DNA of 64,000 nt, taken from NCBI RefSeq assembly GCF_963678635.1, contig NC_087063.1:40068759-40132758 (forward strand), given 5' to 3'. The notes under the pieces are model-generated. The model was given only the letters and a program-made list of their open reading frames with translations, did not search any database and was not told the DNA's origin. This DNA is from Symsagittifera roscoffensis. Lineage: Eukaryota; Xenacoelomorpha; Acoela; Convolutidae. Below, piece by piece: positions 1 to 12,200 of this stretch; the stretch's first letter is position 1; every line of letters starts with the position of its first letter. Position numbers and translations under genes: made by a program.

Positions 1-3000
1 AATACATAGCCGAGTAAGGACTAGTCTATAAATTTTTCGCCAATAAGTTCAATGATCTGTTCATGTTCATAATTTGGCTAAGAACACTCCTAGCGTGTGG
101 CTTAATGGTACGTTTTTTGCCTTGACTCTGACGAAGGCTATTCGAATCCCATTTTGTGGTTGAACTCGGCAATAAAAAGAAAAACTTAACTGTTAGAATA
201 CGTAGCCGAGTAAGGACTAGTCTATAAATTTTTCGCCAATAAGTTCAATGATCTGTTCATGTTCATAATTTGGCTAAGAACACTCCTAGCGTGTGGCTTA
301 ATGGTACGTTTTTTGCCTTGACTCTGACGAAGGCTATTCGAATCCCATTTTGTGGTTGAACTCGGCAATAAAAAGAAAAACTTAACTGTTAGAATACGTA
401 GCCGAGTAAGGACTAGTCTATAAATTTTTCGCCAATAAGTTCAATGATCTGTTCATGTTCATAATTTGGCTAAGAACACTCCTAGCGTGTGGCTTAATGG
501 TAAATTTTTTGCCTTGACGCTGACGAAGGCTATTCGAATCCCATTTTGTTTTTGAACTCGGCATTAAAAAGAAAAACGTAACTGTTAGAATACATAGCCG
601 AGTAAGGACTAGTCTATAAATTTTTCGCCAATAAGTTCAATGATCTGTTCATGTTCATAATTTGGCTAAGAACACTCCTAGCGTGTGGCTTAATGGTAAA
701 ATTTTTGCCTTGACCCTGACGAAGGCTATTCGAATCCCATTTTGTGCTTGAACTCGGCAATAAAAAGAAAAACTTAACTGTTAGAATACGTAGCCGAGTA
801 AGGACTAGTCTATAAATTTTTCGCCAATAAGTTCAATGATCTGTTCATGTTCATAATTTGGCTAAGAACACTCCTAGCGTGTGGCTTAATGGTAAATTTT
901 TTGCCTTGACGCTGACGAAGGCTATTCGAATCCCATTTTGTTCTTGAACTCGGCAATAAAAAGAAAAACTTAACTGTTAGAATACGTAGCCGAGTAAGGA
1001 CTAGTCTATAAATTTTTCGCCAATAAGTTCAATGATCTGTTCATGTTCATAATTTGGCTAAGAACACTCCTAGCGTGTGGCTTAATGGTACGTTTTTTGC
1101 CTTGACTCTGACGAAGGCTATTCGAATCCCATTTTGTGGTTGAACTCGGCAATAAAAAGAAAAACTTAACTGTTAGAATACGTAGCCGAGTAAGGACTAG
1201 TCTATAAATTTTTCGCCAATAAGTTCAATGATCTGTTCATGTTCATAATTTGGCTAAGAACACTCCTAGCGTGTGGCTTAATGGTAAATTTTTTGCCTTG
1301 ACGCTGACGAAGGCTATTCGAATCCCATTTTGTTCTTGAACTCGGCATTAAAAAGAAAAACGTAACTGTTAGAATACATAGCCGAGTAAGGACTAGTCTA
1401 TAAATTTTTCGCCAATAAGTTCAATGATCTGTTCATGTTCATAATTTGGCTAAGAACACTCCTAGCGTGTGGCTTAATGGTAAAATTTTTGCCTTGACCC
1501 TGACGAAGGCTATTCGAATCCCATTTTGTGCTTGAACTCGGCAATAAAAAGAAAAACTTAACTGTTAGAATACGTAGCCGAGTAAGGACTAGTCTATAAA
1601 TTTTTCGCCAATAAGTTCAATGATCTGTTCATGTTCATGATTTGGCTAAGAACACTCCTAGCGTGTGGCTTAATGGTAAATTTTTTGCCTTGACCCTGAC
1701 GAAGGCTTTTTGAATCCCATTTTGTGCTTGAACTCGGCAATAAAAAGAAAAACTTAACTGTTAGAATACGTAGCCGAGTAAGGACTAGTCTATAAATTTT
1801 TCGCCAATAAGTTCAATGATCTGTTCATGTTCATAATTTGGCTAAGAACACTCCTAGCGTGTGGCTTAATGGTACGTTTTTTGCCTTGACTCTGACGAAG
1901 GCTATTCGAATCCCATTTTGTGGTTGAACTCGGCAATAAAAAGAAAAACTTAACTGTTAGAATACGTAGCCGAGTAAGGACTAGTCTATAAATTTTTCGC
2001 CAATAAGTTCAATGATCTGTTCATGTTCATAATTTGGCTAAGAACACTCCTAGCGTGTGGCTTAATGGTAAATTTTTTGCCTTGACGCTGACGAAGGCTA
2101 TTCGAATCCCATTTTGTTCTTGAACTCGGCATTAAAAAGAAAAACATAACTGTTAGAATACATAGCCGAGTAAGGACTAGTCTATAAATTTTTCGCCAAT
2201 AAGTTCAATGATCTGTTCATGTTCATAATTTGGCTAAGAACACTCCTAGCGTGTGGCTTAATGGTAAAATTTTTGCCTTGACCCTGACGAAGGCTATTCG
2301 AATCCCATTTTGTGCTTGAACTCGGCAATAAAAAGAAAAACTTAACTGTTAGAATACGTAGCCGAGTAAGGACTAGTCTATAAATTTTTCGCCAATAAGT
2401 TCAATGATCTGTTCATGTTCATGATTTGGCTAAGAACACTCCTAGCGTGTGGCTTAATGGTAAATTTTTTGCCTTGACCCTGACGAAGGCTTTTTGAATC
2501 CCATTTTGTGCTTGAACTCGGCAATAAAAAGAAAAACTTAACTGTTAGAATACGTAGCCGAGTAAGGACTAGTCTATAAATTTTTCGCCAATAAGTTCAA
2601 TGATCTGTTCATGTTCATAATTTGGCTAAGAACACTCCTAGCGTGTGGCTTAATGGTACGTTTTTTGCCTTGACTCTGACGAAGGCTATTCGAATCCCAT
2701 TTTGTGGTTGAACTCGGCAATAAAAAGAAAAACTTAACTGTTAGAAAACGTAGCCGAGTAAGGACTAGTCTATAAATTTTTCGCCAATAAGTTCAATGAT
2801 CTGTTCATGTTCATAATTTGGCTAAGAACACTCCTAGCGTGTGGCTTAATGGTAAGTTTTTTGCCTTGACCCTGACGAAGGCTATTCGAATCCCATTTTG
2901 TGCTTGAACTCGGCAATAAAAAGAAAAACTTAACTGTTAGAATACGTAGCCGAGTAAGGACTAGTCTATAATTTTTTCGCCAATAAGTTCAATGATCTGT

Positions 3001-5268
3001 TCATGTTCATGATTTGGCTAAGGACACTCCTAGCGTGTGGCTTAATGGTAAATTTTTTGCCTTGACCCTGACGAAGGCTTTTCGAATCCCATTTTGTGCT
3101 TGAACTCGGCAATAAAAAGAAAAACTTAACTGTTAGAATACGTAGCCGAGTAAGAACTAGTCTATAAATTTTTCGCCAATAAGTTCAATGATCTGTTCAT
3201 GTTCATAATTTGGCTAAGAACACTCCTAGCGTGTGGCTTAATGGTAAGTTTTTTGCCTTGACCCTGACGAAGGCTATTCGAATCCCATTTTGTGCTTGAA
3301 CTCGGCAATAAAAAGAAAAACTTAACTGTTAGAATACGTAGCCGAGTAAGGACTAGTCTATAAATTTTTCGCCAATAAGATCAATGATCTGTTCATGTTC
3401 ATAATTTGGCTAAGAACACTCCTAGCGTGTGGTTTAATGGTAAATTTTTTGCCTTGACCCTGACGAAGGCTATTCGAATCCCATTTTGTGCTTGAACTCG
3501 GCAATAAAAAGAAAAACTTAACTGTTAGAATACGTAGCCGAGTAAGGACTAGTCTATAAATTTTTCGCCAATAAGTTCAATGATCTGTTCATGTTCATGA
3601 TTTGGCTAAGAACACTCCTAGCGTGTGGCTTAATGGTAAATTTTTTGCCTTGACCCTGACGAAGGCTTTTCGAATCCCATTTTGTGCTTGAACTCGGACA
3701 TAAAAAGAAAAACTTAACTGTTAGAATACGTAGCCGAGTAAGGACTAGTCTATAAATTTTTCGCCAATAAGTTCAATGATCTGTTCATGTTCATGATTTG
3801 GCTAAGAACACTCCTAGCGTGTGGCTTAATGGTAAATTTTTTGCCTTGACCCTGACGAAGGCTTTTCGAATCCCATTTTGTGCTTGAACTCGGCAATAAA
3901 AAGAAAAACTTAACTGTTAGAATACGTAGCCGAGTAAGGACTAGTCTATAAATTTTTCGCCAATAAGTTCAATGATCTGTTCATGTTCATAATTTGGCTA
4001 AGAACACTCCTAGCGTGTGGCTTAATGGTAAGTTTTTTGCCTTGACCCTGACGAAGGCTATTCGAATCCCATTTTGTGCTTGAACTCGGCAATAAAAAGA
4101 AAAACTTAACTGTTAGAATACGTAGCCGAGTAAGGACTAGTCTATGAATTTTTCGCCAATAAGTTCAATGATCTGTTCATGTTCATGATTTGGCTAAGAA
4201 CACTCCTAGCGTGTGGCTTAATGGTAAATTTTTTGCCTTGACCCTGACGAAGGCTTTTCGAATCCCATTTTGTGCTTGAACTCGGCAATAAAAAGAAAAA
4301 CTTAACTGTTAGAATACGTAGCCGAGTAAGGACTAGTCTATAAATTTTTCGCCAATAAGTTCAATGATCTGTTCATGTTCATAATTTGGCTAAGAACACT
4401 CCTAGCGTGTGGCTTAATGGTAAGTTTTTTGCCTTGACCCTGACGAAGGCTATTCGAATCCCATTTTGTGCTTGAACTCGGCAATAAAAAGAAAAACTTA
4501 ACTGCTAGAATACGTAGCCGAGTAAGGACTAGTCTATAAATTTTTCGCCAATAAGTTCAATGATCTGTTCATGTTCATGATTTGGCTAAGAACACTCCTA
4601 GCGTGTGGCTTAATGGTAAATTTTTTGCCTTGACCCTGGCGAAGGCTTTTCGAATCCCATTTTGTGCTTGAACTCGGCAATAAAAAGAAAAACTTAACTG
4701 TTAGAATACGTAGCCGAGTAAGGACTAGTCTATAAATTTTTCGCCAATAAGTTCAATGATCTGTTCATGTTCATAATTTGGCTAAGAACACTCCTAGCGT
4801 GTGGCTTAATGGTAAGTTTTTTGCCTCGACCCTGACGAAGGCTATTCGAATCCCATTTTGTGCTTGAACTCGGCAATAAAAAGAAAAACTTAACTGTTAG
4901 AATACGTAGCCGAGTAAGGACTAGTCTATAAATTTTTCGCCAATAAGTTCAATGATCTGTTCATGTTCATAATTTGGCTAAGAACACTCCTAGCGTGTGG
5001 TTTAATGGTAAATTTTTTGCCTTGACCCTGACGAAGGCTATTCGAATCCCATTTTGTGCTTGAGCTCGGCAATAAAAAGAAAAACTTAACTGTTAGAATA
5101 CGTAGCCGAGTAAGGACTAGTCTATAAATTTTTCGCCAATAAGTTCAATGATCTGTTCATGTTCATAACTTGGCTAAGAACACTCCTAGCGTGTGGCTTA
5201 ATGGTAAATTTTTTGCCTTGACCCTGACGACGGCTATTCGAATCCCATTTTGTGCTTGAACTCGGCAA
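1..5268. repeat. 196-bp satellite array, 26 full units plus partial 27th
   Basis: Unit starts (AATACRTAGCCGAG) fall at 1, 197, 393, 589 and so on to 5097, exactly 196 bp apart with no net indel. The array ends at about 5268, inside unit 27, where the sequence turns into unrelated DNA after CTCGGCAA. The first 110 bases of the unit are almost invariant. Differences cluster after TGGTA (ACGT, AAAT, AAAA or AAGT), in the GAC-xCT-GACGAAGGC stretch, and in the TTGT-xxx-TGAAC stretch. The array runs off the left edge, so its true size is unknown. It looks like a locally homogenised tandem satellite. No open reading frame is conserved. Confidence 0.97.
98..155 (+). promoter_or_regulatory. tRNA-like A box / B box pair inside each satellite unit (unit 1 shown)
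   Basis: TGGCTTAATGGT (98-109) resembles a Pol III A box, and TATTCGAATCC (139-149) resembles a B box (consensus GGTTCGANNCC). They start 41 bp apart, close to tRNA spacing. GCCTT...AAGGC between them can pair as an anticodon-like stem, and TTTT follows the B box at 152-155. The same arrangement recurs in all units. Against function, a run of about six T's lies between the boxes and would tend to stop Pol III. A tRNA-derived origin is inferred; transcription is not shown. Confidence 0.4.
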
Positions 5269-6946
5269 AGTTAGGCTAAATTAGTTGTTAACATGAAACT
5301 TAGTAACCAAACAATAAATTATTTTTCGTCAAGAGGTCTGATGTAACATGGGATGATACCGTTGTAGTATATGTCTTTTCGTGTATTTAAAAGAAGCTAT
5401 CTCTAAAAATTTTGCAATTTGAGATATAGTGACAAAGAATGTTTTTTTTTGTCATCGTATTGTTTTTTCTTTTTATTTCAATTGCGAGAGCAAGTGACTT
5501 GCAATCGGAATGTAGAGTTTTAATTCCCCTAAGCAACTTATTAATCTGTAAAAAAACTAACTCTTTTTGTTAAGAAACTTTAACAACATCGAGGGCCCTT
5601 CTCACGTGATTTTGTGGCAATGAACGTGCTTTGGGGTCCTCAGGTCTGATATTTGATTTCTGGTTGATTTTTTTTGATAGATTTTAAGGTTGTACATTTT
5701 GCTTGAGAAACTGGAGGTTAAATTATTGTATAAGGCTGTCTTATTATAGCCTAATTTATTTTTTTCCTTCCTAAATTTTTTGTTCGGTGAATTGTAACCT
5801 TTTTTCGTTTTTTTTCTTGCCTCGAATTGGAAAGAGGATCCAAATGCCGCCTCTTTCCCGTGTTGGTTTCGTCTCCTGGCTTGTCAGGACGCAAATTGCG
5901 TCAAGTTATCCTCCCATGGGTCGGGGAAGGCTCAGAAATTTCCCAGTTTCAGGTTAGGAAGCCACTGAAGCCGGCCTGGCTGCTCCGTCTGCTCATCACT
6001 GTACTACTTATCCACGCTGGCAATAATCTTAACCTCGGTTCCTAAGTTGTTCACCGTGAATGTAACAAATTGGACGAACGCAACGTGGCTGGATACATTT
6101 GAAATGCAGTGGTTTAAATTTTCTAAGAGTGAACCATCGTGATTTTTGCTCCTCATTCTCATTTTGCCTTTTTATTCTCATGCATTTCCTTGTACATTAC
6201 ATTTCTTCTCAGAATTAAATCACTCTGAAGCTTTTGCTAACTCTGCTCACAAGCAGAACCTTGCAACAACCAATGTCACGAATCCGACCGCCTCCAAGTC
6301 CTTACACATGCTCACCCGTCTTGTAACAAATACCCAACTCTATCAATATTTAAAACACTCACGATCAAAATCGTCTCATGTAGTCAATATGTCGAAGGTA
6401 CCAGCGAAAGTTTTCGTGAAGTTACCGCCAATAATTTGATGTGGAATATCGAAAGCACCCGCTGTGCCTGCTTCCTTTGGCCGCTGGAAAGAAATTCCTA
6501 ACAGAGTTTCGTGCTCAAACACAACTGCATACCGTCCGCCGCTACTTACACTTCATGTTCATCTCGACTCTTTCTCAGCGCTCAGTAACTATCGCTCACA
6601 AAAGAGATCTTGAACGCCCCCGGTGTTTCCATGAGAATAAAACAGCAATTTCAAACATTCATTTTGAGCTCCTAGATTATGAAACAGACACCCAAATGAA
6701 AAGATCACATATGTCGTGCAGACCGCTAATTGTCATCCATTCCTTCTAAAGTCCTCGTTTTCTGGAAATTGATATGCACCCTAAACGGATGGAAAGTTTA
6801 CAATTTCCTCTGATAAAGGCAAATTGGTCAGTAAACAGTTCAGTTGACTAGAGGCAAAATAGTAAAATTCCAGCCACTAAGACAACCCAGTTGTCTCATC
6901 TCAACCGGCTAATTAAGTCATTAGGAACAGCAAAACCTCCCGAGCA
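5269..6946. other. Unrecognised non-coding DNA after the satellite
   Basis: No gene, repeat or element can be supported here. Short open frames (5827-6045, 6146-6439, 6441-6749) have no recognisable domain and no splice or transposon context. The stretch at 5270-5830 is T-rich. Confidence 0.5.
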
Positions 6947-6954
6947 CTCACGTG

Positions 6955-7384
6955 CAGGGGCGGATTTAGGGGGGGGGGCGGACGCCCCCCCCCCCCCCCT
7001 CAGGGATTCGACCCCCTGCCGACCCAAAGGGTCCCCCCTTTGATACTTTTTCAGAAATCCGTTTTTGGCGGACCGACCCTAAAATTTTTCTAAAGGCGCC
7101 TTGGGCGCCAATATATACTAACTTTGAGGGGGAGCGCGCGCCAAAAAAAACGCAATTTTATTGTCAAAAATTTTCAAAAAGTGCCCAAAAACGGCTTTTT
7201 TGACTGTTTTTTCAAAAATTTGCCTGCGGCGCAGAAAATTTTGCAAAAATAGGCGCAAAACAGTGCTTTGGGAGAGCTCGAAAAATCAATTTGGTCGACC
7301 TAAAAAAAAAAAAAGGTCGTCAAAATTTTGGAAATTTTTTCGAAAATCCGCCCCCCCCTCGAGAAAATCCTAGATCCGCCCCTG
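6955..7384. mobile_element. hAT-type MITE with 8-bp target site duplication
   Basis: A 430-bp element with terminal inverted repeats CAGGGGCGGATTTAGG (left) and, read inward from the right, CAGGGGCGGATCTAGG. It is flanked by identical 8-bp direct repeats CTCACGTG at 6947-6954 and 7385-7392. An 8-bp duplication with a CAGGGGCGG terminus is typical of hAT non-autonomous elements. The interior has G and C homopolymer runs (about 6970-7000) and an A-rich stretch, and encodes no transposase. Small open frames inside it are incidental. Confidence 0.88.
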
Positions 7385-7392
7385 CTCACGTG

Positions 7393-8439
7393 GAATGGCT
7401 TTTTTGGTATTCATTTGAAATTTTTGGGCTCCTAGCGCAATCAAAATTTCTCTGTTGGGAAAAGAAAATCTCCCTAATGTAGAAGAACTTAAAAATCATC
7501 CCTCTGCCTAATCCTTATAAAGTTTATTACACTAGCCAGCATGCGAGCGTAGCGTATTAGTATGAACTTCTTTTTCCCAAACTAAATCTCAAATAAAAGT
7601 GCTAATTTAATGGCTTTTTTGCTATAATCACGATCTGTAGTATTGAAAATTGCATAGCATCTGTTCTCTTTTTTATATGTGTCTAGTGTTTGTGATTATT
7701 AAGTGTCCATGGCTGAGTGGTAAGCGCGTGAGACTTAATTTCTAGGTCGCAGGATTGAGTCCGACACGCTGTAGAATTTTTAAAACTAATTTGAGGCTCA
7801 TTTCTTGTTCTTATCAATCTATTAAGAGTAATGAACGTAGTGAAGACTCTAATTTAGCTCTTGCTGATTTTTTTTTCAGGACAAAGTCTTAAAGTTTGTT
7901 CACGCTCAATTTTGGTTTTTCCCGGTTTGACTTGTGATTTATTTTTAAGTTCAGTGCATTTATATTGTTAAAAGGAAGGCAAACTCCACTATCCAACAGC
8001 AAAATTGTAAAGGTTACGTAAAACGTGATCGACTTCTAATTTAAAAAATGGAAAATAATTGTCAGATTTCCCAGCGAAATAAAAAAAATACCTATTTATC
8101 TAGTTTTCTCAAACTGGGTTAATTTTAACAAAAAAGTGTCCATCTTAAATTGTTCTACAAATTCAAAGAGCTTTATGACCATCTAATTTTTTATTCGAAA
8201 TTCAAAAAAAAAGAGTTTCACGTTTAAGCTATACCGTATATTGCAATGGTTAAGATTTTTTCCGATTTTCCAGTTTAAATTTAGTGTTTATCTATTTCGC
8301 CAAGATTTAAATAATCAACCCAATAGTAGGAAGCTTCCAGGGTTTCCCAGGTTAGTGATTTAATGGCCTCCAAATATTTTTAGTTTACGAAATACGGCAG
8401 ATCTTTCTAAAAGTTTCTAGAAAATTTAATTTTAAAAAA
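7393..8439. other. AT-rich DNA, no gene seen
   Basis: Apart from the tRNA-like relic at 7703-7772, this stretch holds only AT-rich sequence with A and T runs. No coding frame or repeat structure is supported. Confidence 0.5.
7703..7772 (+). pseudogene. tRNA-Lys(CUU)-like relic or SINE head
   Basis: An A-box match TGGCTGAGTGGT (7710-7721) and a weaker B-box match GGATTGAGTCC (7752-7762) lie 42 bp apart. The middle, GTGAGACTTAATTTCTAGG, resembles the anticodon arm of metazoan tRNA-Lys(CUU). A TTTTT run follows at 7776-7780. Acceptor and T-stem pairing are poor and the anticodon loop has lost a base, so this is a decayed tRNA copy or a tRNA-derived SINE head rather than a working gene. Confidence 0.5.
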
Positions 8440-9275
8440 TTTCTTAAAATTTGAGATTCTCAACCCTGTAGTTGGGAGCTGTCACGGTACTCTCAGGGTT
8501 GGGAATCTTGCTTCCAATTCTCACTTCTCAAAATTTTGTAGTTTTTCGATATATGACGTTTTTATGATTTTTAAAAAACCTTTCAAAAAATTTAGATTTT
8601 GGAAAATTCAAAAATTTCGAAAATCTCAATCATGTAGTTGGAACTGTGAGGGTACTTCTCAGGAGTTGCGAATCTTGCCTCTAAATATGACTATTCAAAT
8701 CCTTGTAGTTCTCGAGATTTGAAGTTTTTTTGGATTTTTTCAAGATTTCAGGATTTGCAATTTTCGGCTCGAAATTTGACTGCTCGAAACCTTAAAAGTT
8801 TTTGAGATGTGACGATTTTTTCTGATTTTTTAAAAAAAAATTCAGAAAACTAAAATTTATTTTTTTTTCCTCAAGATTGGAGTTCCCGACCCTGTTGTGG
8901 GGGCTCTCGGGTTATTCTCTAGTTCCATATATGACTGCTTAAATCTTGGAAAGAATCGAAATTTAAGTTTTTTCTGGTTTTTTCGGTAAAAATAGTTTGA
9001 AGTGTGCAGTTTCTCACAATTTGAAATTCCCTACGCTGTAGTTGGGTACTGTTAGAGTACTCTCAGCAGTTGCAAATCTTGCGTCCAAATGCGGCTGCTC
9101 AATTGCTGTTACTTTCCGAGATGTGAGTTTTTTACGGTTATAATGGTTTTCAAAGTTTGAATTTAAAAAATTTTGAATAAAAAACTTTGCAAAATTGAAG
9201 TTACCAACCCTGTAATTGGGTGCTGTTAGAGTGCACTCAAAGGATGCAGCTCTGATTTCCAATATATGCGTTTTT
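8440..9275. repeat. Degenerate tandem repeat, about 5-6 copies of 130-190 bp
   Basis: The motif (T)TGAxxTTCxCAACCCTGTAGTTGGG-x-CTGT-x-GGTACTCTCAG...TTGCxAATCTTGC recurs at about 8455, 8630, 8885, 9025 and 9195, with a truncated copy near 8765. Between cores are AT-rich spacers ending in a GAGATxTGAxG-TTTTT motif. Copies are strongly diverged, so the array is old. No coding potential is seen. Confidence 0.75.
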
Positions 9276-12200
9276 TTTAGTTGTTAAAAATTTGAAGCAC
9301 CGCAGGTGCGTTACTCGCTAATTTCATTTATTACAGTTGCGTTTTTTGTGTTCCCGCAAGTGTTTGCGAAGCACAGCTTTGCATCTGTGTAAACTGTCGT
9401 TTAATACATGCCCATATTGTTACTTGTCTCCGCTGTTAAAATTTCAGAAACGCTCATTCGTCCAGTTTGTAATACGCACTTCTCAAAAGCCATCCATCAA
9501 GAGGGAATGCGCCCATTTCATGCCACCACTACTGCACTATTCCAGCGTGATTTTTTGGAGGCGGTTTTTAACAAGAATTGCATTCTTAAGTCAAAATACG
9601 CACTATTTTTGCGACGTCAGATCTATGCTAGGAGTTGAACATATTTCGTCATCGAAAACTTTAAAAACTCGGTCATACCACACCTCTCGCTAGAGATATA
9701 GTTCCCTGGCTTAGTAATCATTAAAATGGTCGATAATCTTTCTCTTTGTTTGTGTGACCAATCATTTCCTCGTAACATCGTCCACAGTAAAGTTCGGTAC
9801 GGATCAAGCGTGTCGACCGCCCTCTTCAATACTTGAAGACTTCATGCCCCTTAACCACCAGATAAGGGCCCGCTTACTTCGAACACAGTCTATCACGCGC
9901 ACATACTAGTTATTCATCTACCTTAACTTTTGCGTTTTCTAAATGATCAGTAGCAGTTTTTTGGTTTTCAATAAAAAGATATATGCATCGAAGTACCCCA
10001 TTATCGATTACGTTTTGACAGCCTGGTGAAATGCGGACTGTAACACCTTAATTTGCTTGGAAGATACTCAAAACCAAAGCTAAGGGTGAAAAGCCTTTCC
10101 TGTTATAAAATAACTTTTAACACTCTTTCATCTCCCACTGTTGTTATCTCCACATCCCGTTCGTTTGACACATACTTTGTTTTTCATTCGCACTTTTCAC
10201 CCCCGTCAATGCTTAGGTGTTTCAAAGAAGGGACTTGCATGCTTGTACTCAACCGCATCCCTAAAATCAAGCCCTCCTCTTAAACCGGGACGAAATCTTT
10301 TCTTCCGTTTTCTATGCTTTCGAAGGAATTGGTTTTAAAGTTCACTTACCAATTCATGTATCCTAGTTCCTTGCAAAAATCCAACTTTTCAACGCTTTTC
10401 TCAATCAAGATTCAAAACTTGAGCCAACTGAACCATCTTACTCTAGAACCACCCGCTGTAAGATCTTCTACTCCGGTCTGGTTTCCCGCCAAGACATTTG
10501 TTTCCGCAACTTGAACAAAAGTTCGAGCACCTTTCGATTTTTCAAAGTCTGTCAATCAATTATTTCGCAACGTTTCGATAATCTGTGAGCACCTTTAAAA
10601 TGCCATAAAAATGGATCTTCAATTCAAAACTTCCATTTGAAATTCTAAAATTTCCAATTCAGTTCGTTACAGCTCCGCAGAAAAACTAGTTCACTGTATT
10701 ATTCGGGCTAAAAAGACTCCTATTCTTGTGGTAATGATTTTTCTGAGTGCGACCAGTTGCGTTTTTTTTAAAGCTTGATATATTCGATAGTAAAAAGTCA
10801 ACAATTGATAATCACAAAAAGTTCCATCAATTATCGGTTATTGCTTGGCAGGTCAAGTATCAATTACATTACCTATCAATGAAAAAGCACAGCCCCGGTT
10901 AGTCCTGGTCATTTAGGTAAGGCTAACTACTCTAAAGGACCTTGCAGTTAAGTATGTCAAGTAAAGGTGGAGAAAATCAAGACACCCTTAATGAGGAAGT
11001 ATCAACCAATTAAGGACGAACAAATTTTCAGTTGAAATCATTGTTTTACAGCCCACAAGACATCTATAGACCTTATCAAAATATGAGCCAACTTTTTCTG
11101 TCGGTTAAAACAAATTTTGGGTGCACTAAAAAGCATCCTCCGGATAAAATCTTTAAAACGCCCTTGGTTTCCAAAATTGGAATGGCGTCGGATCAGCCTA
11201 AGTACACGTTGTTGGTTTGTGAAAATCAGTTTTCATGAATCATAAAAGCAAAAGTTCAATTTACAATTTGATGGCACACCTTGGTATTTTTCAGCTGTGC
11301 GATTATTTGTAACGCTGTTTTTACTTCACAAGCCAATTAAGAAGATCTACATTGATATACGATTTATTCGATTATTTGTTTTATTTGCTCATTTGTTTTA
11401 ATTCAAAATGTAATTGCTGCCGTTCATTTGCCACTCTTTAATTAATCATTATCAGCAGACTTCTGAGCCACCAGTTCATACCAGCTTCTCAAATTATTTT
11501 GTGAGTTAATTTCGTGTCATTTTCCGAGCGCCACTGATGTCAGATTATTAGAAGAAAAATCTAAAAGAAATATCTCTGCATTCGTTCATTCTTCCACGTG
11601 TTGCTATAAATAGATTCAGGTGCCGACAAATTTAATCACACTTGTCTCGAAGAGTTACGCAATCGTACAAGTGACGTAATCCATTGTCTTTTATTAGGAT
11701 GTTAAAGCAAACAAAGCACCGTACACGTCTCTCAACTTTCAGTCTGACCCAAAAATAACCGTCTGACCCCATAAAACAATTTATACCCTGAATGAAAAGT
11801 TACTTTGCCTCTCTAACTTCCAAATCGTCGGGAAATATCAAAAGGTGACCCACTTTTTTTGAGTTGCCTTTAGTTTACATTAAAGCGATTAGATACGTCT
11901 CCATTTTAAAAACACAGGCTTCACTACATCACTGTAAGACTGTAGTATGATTGGTATGATTCTATTTCGATTTAAACTCTTTTGAAGAGAACTTCCGAAA
12001 GTTGAAATTGAACAAACTGAATAGAAAAGAACTTCCGAGTTAAATGAACGTCTAACGCATTTGCACTGAGACCCTGAAGTGCACTATGATCTGTCAATAG
12101 GAAGAAAGGACACTCAAATTGTGCCTTGTCATCAGGTGCCTAGATTTAGACAGACACAATTTTCCCCAGTCTTTAACTCCTTTCATTCCACGGATGAAGA

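Noticed and set aside
1-5268. CRISPR-like repeat array
   Set aside because: Units are 196 bp with no short repeat/spacer alternation, and the context is animal DNA. It is a satellite.
5827-6045. Possible 2A-like or LINE ORF start (frame ending AGNNLNLGS)
   Set aside because: Only a weak echo of the NPGP-type motif, and no LINE domains follow downstream.
7161-7482. Two small Lys-rich open frames
   Set aside because: They lie in the A-rich interior of the hAT MITE and across its edge, and are low-complexity by-products.
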